Part shown: positions 11,986 through 23,636 of the stretch, in pieces | Position numbering within the stretch: position 1 is the first letter of the stretch | How the letters are laid out: each line of letters opens with the position of its first letter | Origin: Paracyclopina nana | Taxonomy: Eukaryota; Arthropoda; Copepoda; Cyclopoida; Cyclopettidae | Direction: 5' to 3' | Assembly (NCBI GenBank): GCA_019096065.1 | Contig: JAGUCH010000009.1 | Location: forward strand, 2,738,001-2,802,000 | Length of the DNA stretch: 64,000 nucleotides | The notes under the pieces: generated by a model | Told to the model about the DNA's origin: nothing | The model's database searches: none | Seen by the model: the letters and a program-made list of their open reading frames with translations, nothing else | Translations under genes and position numbers: made by a program

Positions 11986-12669
11986 CTTGTAAGTCTCACA
12001 CTACGATCCTCTCACAAAAATGGAACAAGTAAATCTGCGCGCGCAAGAAATGCTGAGCAGGCAACGGAATATTAGAGCATAGATAGCAAAACCTCTCTTT
12101 TTGCCATTTTCACGGAAAAAAGTTGCATCATTATTGTTATTATAGTCACTTATTTTAAAAATTGCGTTTTTGTGATTCGCATTTTAGAAGCTCTCATTTA
12201 TATGATTCGCCTATAATTGATTCGCATTTTTGTGAATTCGCGTTTAGTCTGATATACCGATATTATGAGCAGGTAATCCATGCCTTAATTTCAAGCCGAA
12301 AAATGAGAATATTTGGAAGAACTTACGGATTTATCATGACCGACTCCAAGCTATCCTAGGCTAGTAATGAAGCTGCGGGCAGAGAGGCCTCAAAGCTATT
12401 TGAAAGGAAAGGCGCAACAGCATAGAAGAGAAAAAACTCTCTTTGCTCAATCAAGGCTTGAACCCTTACTCTTACGTGCGTTAATTTAGGCCCGCTTGAA
12501 ATTAAACCATGTAGCGAATTTAGTGTATTTAAGCCCTGGAATATCCTGCTTGAAGTCGAGCCTGGGCTTGATTTTATTAGCACTGGATCAGCGCAATTTG
12601 GGCACAATTTCGTCGCAATTAAAGTCGATCAGGTGATAATTGCGGTGCAAATCAGTCTAGAAAAGGAGC
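11986..12669. other. Non-coding stretch
   Basis: Contains short repeats of the 'gattcgcattt' type near 12170-12240. No recognisable coding sequence. Confidence 0.4.
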
Positions 12670-12792
12670 GGCGGAGCGGTCTATTGGTACCAAAAGCCAT
12701 CCTGCACCAATATAAAAATTCTCAGTTTCTCAGTATTTCTCTTTGATATTTTGCCATAATAGCAGCCATAATAAGCTGGTGAACAGGCCCTT
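12670..12792. repeat. Partial gttcacctg-family repeat, inverted
   Basis: Carries the complement signatures (ttggtaccaaaagccatcctgc, gatattttgccata) and ends in GTGAACAGGCCCT. It abuts the MITE at 12803-13028. A similar end (caggtgaacagggcct) lies just beyond that MITE, so the MITE seems to sit among copies of this family. Confidence 0.55.
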
Positions 12793-12802
12793 TGTTGGTA
12801 AT

Positions 12803-13028
12803 AGGCCGTTCTCATATTACTGGAAAAAGCGAAACTAAGGTAAAAATAGTTGCTGAGCAAACGCTCAACATTTCAAGCAAAGCAGCTGCTTTTTGTGAAT
12901 GTTGAGCAAAATTAGGCACCGAAAACCAGTTATTTCGCACAACATTTAAAAGTTGCAGCTGCTTTGCTTTAAATGTTGAGCGTTTGCTTAGCTATTTTTA
13001 CCTTTTTCTGGCAATATGAGAACGGCCT
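12803..13028. mobile_element. MITE with AGGCCGTTCTCATATT ends and 3-bp AAT duplication
   Basis: Ends AGGCCGTTCTCATATT and AATATGAGAACGGCCT are inverted copies. The arms carry CAAACGCTCAACATT and AAAGCAGCTGCTTT. AAT flanks both ends (12800-12802 and 13029-13031), a clean 3-bp target duplication. A second copy of the same element lies at 59206-59438 inside the JIP1 gene. Confidence 0.85.
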
Positions 13029-13031
13029 AAT

Positions 13032-13887
13032 ATTGCAGGTGAACAGGGCCTCAATGTTGCTCATATGTTGGCAAAAAATAAAGGTTTCAATGTGGGTTTT
13101 TGATAGGAGAAGTGGGCTCTTAGTGTCTAATGTCCTTTTAAAAGAAGATGCCTTCCATAATAACCGTATACTATTTAACAAGCATCAAAATGCATCAGTG
13201 ATTAAGTATCTTTTAAAAGTAGTTATGAAAATGCCACTTACATGCTTGTTTGATTGTACTGTTTTGTTGAAGTTTTCAGCATCCTAAATCCTCATAAAAT
13301 GCTTCCTAAGTGGTTAATGAAGCACAAACTGTTTTTCTATTGAATTGATTCAATAGAAAGTATTGTACAATTATTATTATTATTTCATTTGCTTGACATT
13401 TGAATATTAAAAAACTAAATAAATAGTTTTATGAACATAAAGTAAGATGCTTAGGCACTTGGAAAGGATGCATTTTTCAAATTGGATAACTACATGGCAA
13501 AGAAGATTTTAAAAAATATATTTAATACATGAATTAGCCTACTCAAGAATGACAGTGTAATGAAATTCCACCTGAAGGATAATAAACTGAAGTAATGAGA
13601 TTGATGTGCTCCCCTGATGAGATGCAGTACGCCAGTATTCCACAGAGACACCTTGATAATCATCCTCACCCAAAAAACATCACCTCCAGCTGCTAAGAAT
13701 TCAAAACTCCCAAGTTGATGTTGTGCATGGGTTCTGCTCTGTCAGCCATTTATTGGTGCTTAGAAAAAAGAGCCTTTTCAAACCGCAGCTTCTGCACTTA
13801 GGCGATGACGTCACAAAGGTAAAAACTGAAGCTGGTTGCATGGGAATCCCAAGCTGAAGAAAAGAAGGCTAAACTCAGGCACTATTC
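13032..13887. other. Upstream region of the 13.9 kb gene
   Basis: No coding sequence recognised. It includes a TTATTATTATT run near 13370 and ends in the presumed promoter region of the following gene. Confidence 0.4.
13806..13813. promoter_or_regulatory. CRE-like palindrome TGACGTCA
   Basis: A perfect 8-bp cAMP-response-element palindrome 75 bp upstream of the ATG at 13888. The position suits a promoter-proximal CREB/ATF site. Chance occurrence cannot be excluded, and a second TGACGTCA in this window (6178-6185) lies inside a coding start. Confidence 0.3.
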
Positions 13888-15028
13888 ATGTTCAGAAGCA
13901 AGATGAAAATAGAAGGAATAACGTTGCTGTTTATTTTGTCAACAACTTGTGCCCAACCTCGTGAGTACACTGAGTCTTTTCAACTATATTGATTAAAGTG
14001 GCAGTACAGGAAAACAAAACTAATTTCACTGATTACAAGAACACTTTATAAGCATTACATAACGGTAGCACTAGCAATAATAAAAGTGAGGTAAACAGAC
14101 ATTTCACTAATTGCACGTATAAACTCTCAATGTTTTGTACCCATAACAGAGATTGATCTGGGCAATGAAAATAATGCGGGATCCGTAACAAACAGTGAGG
14201 CTCAAATTCAAGATGGCGAAGTTGACACTCGATTTTTCAATTTGGATCTTGGACAGGTAGGTTTTTATTATTGTGAATTTTTGGCAATATTTTAACTTTC
14301 GCATAAATGCTACAATTTTTTGGCTGATCAATTTTTCCAAATCAAATCCATTTGATTTGAGCATTGCCTTTCAACTGTAAGTCAAGTATTCAAAACTGAA
14401 TGGAGATCACAAAGGAAAAAGTAACCAAAGCTCAATATTTCTTTGCACATTTGTTATTGCTTAACTTCTGAGTCAAATTAAACAAAGGACACCGCAATTT
14501 AACTGGTTTGGTTTTCAGATTGCAAATGTGGCCACAGGAACAATTGTGGGCAATTTGGGCTCTGGATTGATCAGCAGCTGCTTGGGCAAAAGAAGCATAA
14601 TTATGGATGGAATTGTAAACAAAAGAAAATTGAGGCAAACTGAGGGGGATCCGGAAGTGGACTCACGTTTGTTTTGTTTGGGTGGCAACAACAACAACAA
14701 TTTTGGGGGCCTCGATTGCAGATTTTGCAATTGCTATAATGACAACAGGTGCTACAATAGGTGCTCCAAATGTTCCAATGGCTTTGGAAATAATTTTGGA
14801 AACAATTTTGGAAATAATGGAAACTATGGAAACACCTTTGGAAACAATTATGGAAACAATCAGAATAGTTATTGCAATAGATGCTACTGCAATGACTACA
14901 ACTGCAGAAATAATTGCTACAAGTGCAATAATAACTACTTCAGGGATGGCTCATCTGCCAATGAGGATTCTGGGGCTTTAGTCAATCAGCAGGTTACTCA
15001 AGGTGGTTTTTCAGATGCCAGAAAGTAA
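13888..15028 (+). CDS. Secreted Cys/Asn/Gly-rich protein, 229 aa
   Basis: Three exons, 13888-13960, 14150-14256 and 14519-15028, join in frame (CTC|gtgagt, CAG|gtaggt; acceptors ataacag and tttcag). The N-terminus has a hydrophobic signal peptide ending around TTCAQ. The middle part contains VATGTIVGNLGSGLI and a dibasic KRS site that could be a processing site. The C-terminal half has about 18 cysteines, mostly in CxxC or CxC spacing, around a GNNFGNN-type repeat block. The composition suggests a secreted structural, adhesive or antimicrobial-type protein. I do not recognise the family. A consensus AATAAA lies at 15074-15079, shortly after the stop. Confidence 0.8.
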
Positions 15029-15073
15029 CTCTGGAGCAACATTTTTTACTCTTGTTTGCTACATCATAAATGA

Positions 15074-15079
15074 AATAAA
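15074..15079 (+). promoter_or_regulatory. Polyadenylation signal AATAAA
   Basis: A canonical hexamer 46 bases after the stop codon of the Cys/Asn-rich protein gene, where a 3' end is expected. Confidence 0.5.
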
Positions 15080-15453
15080 AACTGCAATGGGAACTTTAAG
15101 GTACCAAACTCACGCAACCTCAAAATTACCAAGTTATTTGTTCCATCACAAACTGATTATTAGTTAAGCAAGTTGTGCAAAAAAAATGGGCTGATCATTA
15201 GGCGACCTAAAAATACAACTTTTTCAGTAGTAGTTTATTTTCATATTTCCAATTAGGCATTAATTTATGCACAGAGTAAAAAGGCACTTTTTTTGCATTT
15301 AGGTCATTTTTAGTGGTACAAAACATAGAAAATGGTGCAAAATTGGCAAATACAAAATTTTTTGGGAGGCTGCAGAGGCAGAAGTATTTCATATTTTTGA
15401 TATGATGATGATTCCAAATTCTGGGTAAATCCGTTATTGCGATATCGGTTCTT

Positions 15454-18400
15454 TCACCACAATGGAGTGGTGAATCCACCTGGTGGAACTCTGGTTGATG
15501 ATCTTGTTGGTTTCTCCTCAGGAATTACGACTCCTGGGCAACCAATCAATTCCCCAGTCAAAGGATTCACTGAAACATGAGCAAGCTTGTAAAGCAATAC
15601 GTCGTTTAATGATATTAATTGGCGCATGTATCTATCATTTTGGCGATGTGCATTTGCCAATTTTTACAGCAACTGCGAGAATATTTTACCTTCTGGCAAA
15701 AAGCTACAATAGATAATTCCACTAAGTGGAACGAATGAATTGCGAAACTCTACTGACTTTTGTGGGTACAAAAATGGGAAAATATAATAAATTGCAGAGA
15801 AATGTAGATGAACAGGACATTAGGAGCAAACAGCTAAAATCTGGTTATGTGCCAACAGAGAAATCCCTCTTTTATTGAAACGATATTGAATGGGAAAGTT
15901 TGCGAATTCCCTTTTGAAATTGCAAAATTGCCAAGCCTCGAAGGAGCTAGGTAAAAGATTGTGAATCATGTCGATTTCATCCCAATCTTCTAAGAACTGT
16001 GCCATAAAAAATGAGACCAGGGAGCAGCCATAAAATGCTACTGCAAGCAGACTTGCGGGAAAGTTTCTCAGAATTAAACCGAATTTCCGGCCACGTTTTT
16101 TTCCCTCCTCCATATTGATGAATCATTTTCTATAAAAAGTTACATGCACCACAATAATTATGTTGATCTCTGCAAAAGCTACTAAGCTTGATTTGATTTG
16201 CTGCAGCAAGCCTGGAAGAGAAAATGCCATTTGGAGCCTCAATTATGGAATGTGGGAAAAAACGTGACCAAACTCAGAAACCCAAAGAGTATGGTCAAAA
16301 GAGGGAAAATCACTCTCAAGGACAAGCGAGTCATCTTATTTTGGGCATATATAAATGAAACTGCCATAATTGAATTTTCAAACGTTTCAAAATTGATATA
16401 GATTCCTAACTGCTGCTGGCACTCATGCATATTTCTATGCTACATACTTTTCCAACAAAGTCCTTAAAATCTTGAATGAGAGCGGATCAAGCTACAAAGC
16501 TTCACCCACAATTAGGCAAAGATTATTGGAGATTAGAGAACATACGCATACATGCTTTTTTTGTACGGCCTCAGCCTTAAAAGATGCAGAATGAAAAATG
16601 CAAGTGGTTTTGCTATGTGTCTCAAAAGTGAGCCCGGGTCAATTTCTGTTACCTGACGGCTTAAATGGTTTCCTTCTTGGAGTCGGATTTTCCGGTTGCT
16701 CGTCTCCCAGCTCAAAGTTAGAAGCCATTTTCCACACTTTTTGAGGCGTTTTGGGGGAGGCCGAGCTGGCTCTCGATTCGTTCGAAGAGGTCACAGAGTC
16801 GGTTTCGGCCTCAAAAATGTTGCTCGACATCCCTCCTGGCGGCTTTGAAACCCTGCAAAAATGTAGAAGCAAATCAGCGCAAATCTTGATTATGAAAAGG
16901 TCATTTTATCAACAAAGTTAAAAAAGGGAAAAAATTGGCCTCGAAACGTGTCGCATTCGTGTTTTACCATGCAACACGTCAAAAATAATTCTAGATTCAT
17001 TTCAGAATAGTCCCTAATATTTTAAAGCATACTGATCCTATTATTTAAATATCATGGGCAGCTTAGTCCACAAATACGCATGGGTATTACTTTTATGCCC
17101 ACGATTCCATTCATCCAAGAAGATAATCACAAAATCGGATCACATAAAAAATGACAAATTACTCAAGCTTCTCGCCTTTCGTACTCAATTCAGCGCCTTC
17201 TGTTTTTTTTCTCTCATTTTTTCTAGAGAGAAACATGTAGCATAAATGAAATAAATAATAGAACTGTACTTTCCCCTCTTGTTTTTAATTTGCTTTTAAA
17301 GCTGCCTTTTGAGGTCACGCCAAAAAAGAAAAAAAATTAAATTACCTGCTTCCTTGCTTGACATTCGCACTTTCCGGTAGCATATCTTGGCAAAAGTGAC
17401 TCACTCCCCCAGGAGGTTGAATTCTCGTCGTCCTGTAAGATGAGAGGTAATTTTATGCAAATTATTTCGCTTAATTAGTCATGCTCACACGCCAAATTGA
17501 GCACAATAGAATACATTCTTGAAAGTGCATACTGAAAGAGATGCAGCAGCAGTGGTGAAAGTGAATCGTGAGAATGTGGTCAGCTTTGACCTGCTAGGGC
17601 TGCTAATGTGGACTGGTTGCTTCCTCGACAAAAAATGCTTTGAGAAGCTCTAAGCCAAATATTGCATGGAATTTCGCGCAATTTTTATATTTTTCAAATC
17701 GGCGAAACGTATTCGCAAAGCTATAACATCTCGTATTTTAGACAAACCCAAAAGCTTTTGCAGAAAAATCCCGATACAATTATTTGCGCTTTCAGTCTCG
17801 AAAACTGAATTTAAAAGCCGGGATATGAAGGAATTACCGCTTCAGATTATCCATGTCGTTAAAGAAGGCAAAGTTTTCACACCAGAAAGATTGCCAGATA
17901 GGCAGATACTAAATGAGTAAATGTAAACAAATGTCAGCTTTGAAGGGTCGCAACTTTTTGCGAAATGGTCACGCAACCTCGACTGATATTATGTCTCTGA
18001 TCTGGTGCTTTTTAAATGAATGGCTTCGATTTTGATACTGTTCGCGGAGACTTTGTGTGAAAAGTAGACTAATTAGAACTTCCTGTCCAACACCTGCTGA
18101 GTTTGGCGTTTTCAAAGCCTGCTTGGTGATGAAAATGATCATCTTTTCTCTGATGGATTTTGCACCATCATTCTTTCATAGCGATTTCCTTTCTGAACTT
18201 CTGATTTGATAAGGGCACAACCATTTCTAAAAGAGCACATTGCAAAAAGGCTATAATTTTTTTGCTAAAGTGAAAGTCTAAGCTTTGCAGAAATTGTCAG
18301 ATAAGACTTTTAAAAAAGAAGAGTTGATCAACACTTTCTCAGGCCCAGCTTTTTTTATCTAATCGATCTTAAATTGAGGCAGGGAGTGCTAATGCTTCAT

Positions 18401-20616
18401 CCCTAGTAATTTGGCTGTCAAAAATGCAACTTTCTTGTTATGAAGTCGAAATAGCAGTGTCATAATTTCACACTACTCAGTCAATTGTCACAATTGTGCT
18501 GAAAATAACAATTACAGCTAAATGTGCGAAAAGGCATGGATTATCATCTCCTAAATCTAGTGTTTCACGTGCACAAACAAAGTTTAGTAAATTACTAGAA
18601 TGACAAGTGTAAAGAAATACGACGTGACCGGATGTTATGGAACCACAAAGCTTGATGCTGCTGGTATTATTAAGTGGAAGCATCTCTAGTAAGTAATGCA
18701 GCTTGGAACTTTACAGCTGAGAAAAGCAACTTTTCCAAGTGGGATCACAATAATGATCAACTTTCCATGATTAAGCATCCAATTCCGAACTAAAACAGCA
18801 TTTTTAAATTTCGTGGAGAATCTCAGTTTTGTCTTGATATTTAAACTGACATTCCATTCTAAAATGAGAATTCTTCTTGAACAATTTTTCCCATTTTTGG
18901 CTTTCTTATTTAAGATAACTTGCCATAAATCATATTAGCCTTTCCAGCAATTCGGTGATCATTGCAGAGAAGAAAAAGCAATAAGGCTTAGACGCAGCTT
19001 TTTATGGAAAAAATAACGAGCATCATTCATTACTTGCTATCAATTACTACAATTACTTACTATCAATAATTGGAGAGAAAACTGAATGAATTTAAGCAGA
19101 GCAACACTTTTGTGGTAAGTTCTAATACGTGAGCATATGGTGAGATTAAAAATAACTGGACTTGTGAAACTCAAGACAGTTTTTTTCATGCCTGTTTGTT
19201 TGTTTACCATTTCGAGGAAACACCACACAATTAAGAACAGCAGTAGGCCTTCCAGATGGCTGCTGGAGGTAAACAGTGAGAAAAGCTCATGTGAACGATT
19301 TTCAATTGAATTTTGGCATGTCTTGGCAAAGTGGCCACTTGTTAAATTAACAAACGCCAACACAAATCAATTTGGCCAATCATAAACCAAATTACAAATC
19401 AGCTCACTAGATGTCTCTGCAATGAGCACAAAGCCCAAACTACCAATAAGATTTCTATTTCATTGGCGGAATGAACGTTTTCTTAATCAGTTTTTTAATA
19501 TTACTAATTGGATGCCTGATTTCAAGCTTAAGAATTAAAATCTACTACTTATTCTTCATTTTACGGTAAATCTCACAGCCAAAGGCGTGAGATAATGAGC
19601 ATCAATGGCTGACTCGACAAGTTGAAAGATAAGTGGGCTATTCAAGCTTGCACAAGTGTTCCAAAAATTAATCAATCCATTTTTACGGTAAACAGCAATG
19701 TTCAACTTGTAACTAATTAGATCTAGTTGTACATTCTAGCCTCAAAAATATGTTGTGCAAAAAGAAAACTTCACAGCCCTCTCAGTTTTCCTTAAGGTAC
19801 TTTTCCGCAAATCGGATTAACCAACAACAGGTGGTGGATCGAAAAACAGCCTCGAAAATAGTTTATAGCATTTTTTTCTTCCTACTTCAAGTTGTCTGAC
19901 ACAATTCTCAAAATGTGCAACCAAACAATATTGAGAGGAAGAGAAGCATACTACCATAGTAAGTGGAACCAATATTTTGTGGTTTTTAAAAACACATGAT
20001 TCATGCCCTTTAAAGCTCGCCTGGGAAGCAGCAGCTGATGTTGAACTAAAGTGGCAAAACTGTAAAACTCACTTAATAGCAGCCACAAAAATATCCAGGA
20101 TGATGATTTGTGAAAGAGCCAATTACAGCTACTTATCTAAGTACGGAGTTACTGACTGTCGCAAGAAGCCTTTTTTCAGATTCAAAAACCTAACTAAAGC
20201 ATAGTGAAGTTATGAAAGCAAAAAAAATATCTTAGGTTGGAAATAGCTCGTTGCCTTTCTGCAAATATGCAACCTACGGATTTTAAAACACTTCAAATAT
20301 ACAGCAAAGTTGCTTTGCTAGACAAGCCAAACATGAATCATTTCCCATTATTTCACATACTGAGCCAAAGACCAATAGTTTCATCAATAAAATGCCAAAC
20401 ATACGTAGCATATCTCAACTGTTGGCTTTTTTTTTTCGACATTGTATTAGCAAATCTTGCAAATTAAGGGCGTTTCCAGGCTCTGATTAAATCAGCTTAA
20501 AGATGTTCTTTCAAGGGTGGTTTTCGCAGAATTTTTTAAATTTGAAAATGTAAGACTTACCGGCTTGGAACTCGGCCATTTTCGGGCAAACCCACAGTGA
20601 AAGGACTTTGAGCCAT
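15454..20616 (-). CDS. Jupiter: Jupiter / HN1 (JPT) family microtubule-associated protein, 152 aa
   Basis: Four coding exons on the minus strand, 20616-20561, 17432-17346, 16852-16653 and 15569-15454, join in phase with GT/AG borders. The protein has three PPGG modules: RIQPPGGVSHF, VSKPPGGMSSNIF and a C-terminal RVPPGGFTTPLW. Between them lie a Ser-rich stretch, a KMASNF motif and VNPLTGELIG. PPGG repeats with S/N-I-F and a MASN(I)F motif are hallmarks of Jupiter in flies and HN1/JPT1-2 in vertebrates, small disordered proteins associated with microtubules. Length (about 150 aa) matches the vertebrate proteins. Intron 1 is about 3.1 kb, so upstream non-coding sequence may be regulatory. The 3' end converges with the Cys/Asn-rich gene. 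Confidence 0.85.
17433..20560 (-). other. Jupiter intron 1, no nested gene seen
   Basis: About 3.1 kb of AT-rich intron. Its open frames are short and unrecognised. No tRNA-like or strong inverted repeat was noticed. Confidence 0.5.
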
Positions 20617-21712
20617 GCTGATAGTTATTTTTTGATACGTTTCAGCTGCTGAAAATGAGGATGCGTTGGTGGTTGGAATCGCTCTGAGGTTCGAGTTCTA
20701 CTGGACAAAACTGAAGTAATGTGCCAATGCATGCGCGCATGACTTGCACGGCAGGGCAACTTTTACTGCTACTACTGTGCACCTCCAGCACACTGGGAAA
20801 TTCGCCCTAGAAAGTCGCATTCTAGTATGAATATAATATTTTGCGCAAACTTACTATTAAATATCATGAGTTGTTTTTTAAGTGCTTTTCGTGCCGGATG
20901 GCCCCGCCGTGCATCCAACGCTCACCCCTAAATGGCCGTGTTCATCTATGAGGGTGCAGTAGGTGACCATGACTCAGAAAACTTTACTTTTAGTTTAAAA
21001 CGCAACTGTATCATAATACAATTGTAGTAGTTGTACTAGTAATGCTAGTATTTTCTTCTAAAATTAGTTATGATAATTAATGGTATGGCCTTAAGTATAT
21101 GGCATTAATAGGGAACATCAAGATTGATCTAGATGAAAATCCTTAAAAAAGGTCAATTATGCACCGTATTCTTCTCTTACCTGTGATGTTAAAAAATATT
21201 CTTTTTTAATAGTCGAAATGTCGGGGTTCACATGACATTTCGTTTACTCACATTATTCATATTAAGAAAGCCATTTTATTAGTTTCCTTCAAACGGCAAA
21301 AGTTCAATTTAGCCTCATTCTATTCGCAAAGCTGTTAAAAGTTATGCGCACTTTTAGATAGATGAGAATTCGCCCAGACAGTTTGGCGCCAAGGAAGAAA
21401 ACTGTTAAGGAAGATACAGACTGGTTGGCGCCGTCACTTCATAAATTGGCTTAATTGAAGCAAAATTGAAACTTTTTCCAGATCTTCAACCTTTGTGGGA
21501 TGGTTGGATGCTCCTGAGATGTTTCAAAAGATGCAGGTGCAGGAAATCATTACACCTCCCCTTTGAAAATTGGCTAAACCGAACAGAATGTCAAGAGAAA
21601 TCAAAGGAAGTGATGCGATTTGCAAGGATGCATCATTTTTATCAAACCCACCTTCGCTTTCACAGACTTCTAATTTGGTTTTTTAAAGATACCATACCAA
21701 ATGGAAGTAGAG
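20617..21712. other. 5' flank of the Jupiter gene
   Basis: Non-coding. It probably contains the Jupiter promoter and 5' UTR. No clear TATA element or other signal was identified. Confidence 0.35.
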
Positions 21713-22345
21713 CACAGTGGGGTCATCTCTATGCGAAAAGTGGCGTTTGGCGGCAAAGTGAAATATTCTAGTACTTAATGCAGTAGGCCTTTCAAACAGA
21801 GATTTAAGGCCTAGTTTTCAAATTTTTTGGCTTGAATCGATGATTTTTCATAGAAAAGTGCATTGAAAACGGTTTTGTCAGCGATTACTGAGTTTGTTAT
21901 TGTTTTGAAAATTCAAAAAGGGCTGCTGAAGTCGGCAAAATGGGCTCAGTGAAAACTGTGATATCTCAAAATGGCGCCAAAATGCGCAAATAAAACTTTG
22001 TCATAATGATTTCAGGTAATGAACTGATTGTTTCATGCAAAAATTGTTGAGAACTTTTGAGGGCTAACGAGCAAATTAATATTTGAAAATGATCAAAAAT
22101 AGCTTAACTTCAGGATCCCCTTTTCGCGGTAAATTTGAGCGAATCGCAAATTTCCGTTAATATTTATCATAATTTGTAATGTAACCAACAATTAATTTTG
22201 ATGCCACAATCATGATTGAATTGTTTTCGGCCTCGAAATTTCCAATTTTAAACTGCCGTGTTTTGAGAGAGTTTGAATGATGCTGCCATTTCGCGAGATT
22301 TCCGAACGCCACTTTTTGCAACGGGATGTCCCCACTGTGATAGAG
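21713..22345. mobile_element. Inverted-repeat element with CACAGTGGGG ends
   Basis: The sequence CACAGTGGGGTCATCTC...AAAAGTGGCGTTTGG near 21713 is matched, inverted, by the segment ending CCCCACTGTGATAG at about 22345. About 60 bp of imperfect terminal repeat enclose about 500 bp with no transposase frame. This is probably a non-autonomous DNA transposon. Exact ends and target duplication are unresolved. Confidence 0.5.
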
Positions 22346-23636
22346 AAGCAAAAAAGCACTTTTTCGTCTGAATGTAATCTTATGAGCTCAAAAGCAAAAT
22401 TGCATCAAGCGAAGACGTACTCCAAATAACATAAATAACTTAGTTAAGCCGCGATAGATTTTCTCTAGCTCATGCGTAATCTGATAATGAGCAAGAAAAC
22501 TGAGCCCATCAATTTGGACAGGCTTACGAAATCTCCTCAAATCATGTAATTATCATTAAATCATGTTATTTGGCCTAATGTTATTTCCTCTAAGGCATCC
22601 TATATAGAATGTTCAGCTCTCTTTTTTAGCACTCCAAGTAAAATTGGAAAGAAATTTTGCCCTTTGGCACTTGTCTTCCTGAGGAAGACGATAAACAACC
22701 AATTTTCCAGGTGTCAAAATGGTGGGAAATGCTACTGCTGTGCTCCACACAAAAATGTCAATAATAAATGCAAATTTTAATTGCACTCACAAGATTTCTA
22801 GAGAGAGTTAAAGGTAAACTATTGAGACGTGAGTTGAATCTTGTCCATTTAGATTCTTGTTAGAGAGATAATAAAGATAATTTCCAGGAGAAACTATTGC
22901 TCGTTCCCTCCTTGGAGAAAAAGTTATGCAAGCTTACGAAGAATCAAGTATTTTTCTAACTTTCTCACCAAGCAATTTAAGCAAATTGTGCATAATTAAT
23001 GATGGCTTGCCTTGCTCTTTTCTACTATTGAGACTGATCTCAGCAATGCAAGAAATCAGCTTTAAAATCAAGATTTTCGATTGGTTGCCAAATTATAGTA
23101 GCTCATTATAGTTATGGGATTTATTAGCAGAAATTTCACTTTTTTAACTAGTCACGACTTTTCTGCCATAAGTTCATAATTGGCTACCTGTTAGTGGTGC
23201 AGAAATTCTTCTCCCCCCTTTTATGCGGTGTTCATTTACAAACTCATTGAGAATCTTAAAATCCTTGTTAGCTTCACAGACAGAAAACAAAAAACTTGTA
23301 TCATAATTGAGTACATTACTTTCTCAAAAAATGCATCATAGTAAGGCAAAGATAAGCGATGAATTCCTAAAAAATATTTTTAAGGTAGATGAACGCCTCA
23401 CTACACTGTTAGCAACTTGTTAATAGGGTAATATTTCCAATGAGTTTATTACGAACAGTGTTAACTGTAAATTAATGCTCCAATTTGCCAATTACCAACT
23501 AAAGTGTGAATTCACACAAGCTTGAAACAATTTACAGTGGATCCAATAATTTTTGGAACAAATACGTATAATATTCACAATATCCTATCTTAAAATAAAA
23601 AATCATCACAAAGTTTAAAAGGTGTTTTTCCTGACT
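22346..23636. other. Non-coding intergenic stretch
   Basis: No conserved coding sequence and no strong repeat structure noticed. Confidence 0.4.

Noticed and set aside
12973-13287. 104-codon ORF on the plus strand
   Set aside because: Its first part lies in the right arm of a MITE and the rest is low in information. No splice partners.
21466-21771. 101-codon ORF with Trp, Cys and Arg-rich protein
   Set aside because: Its end lies in the CACAGTGGGG inverted repeat and no homologous family or intron structure was recognised.
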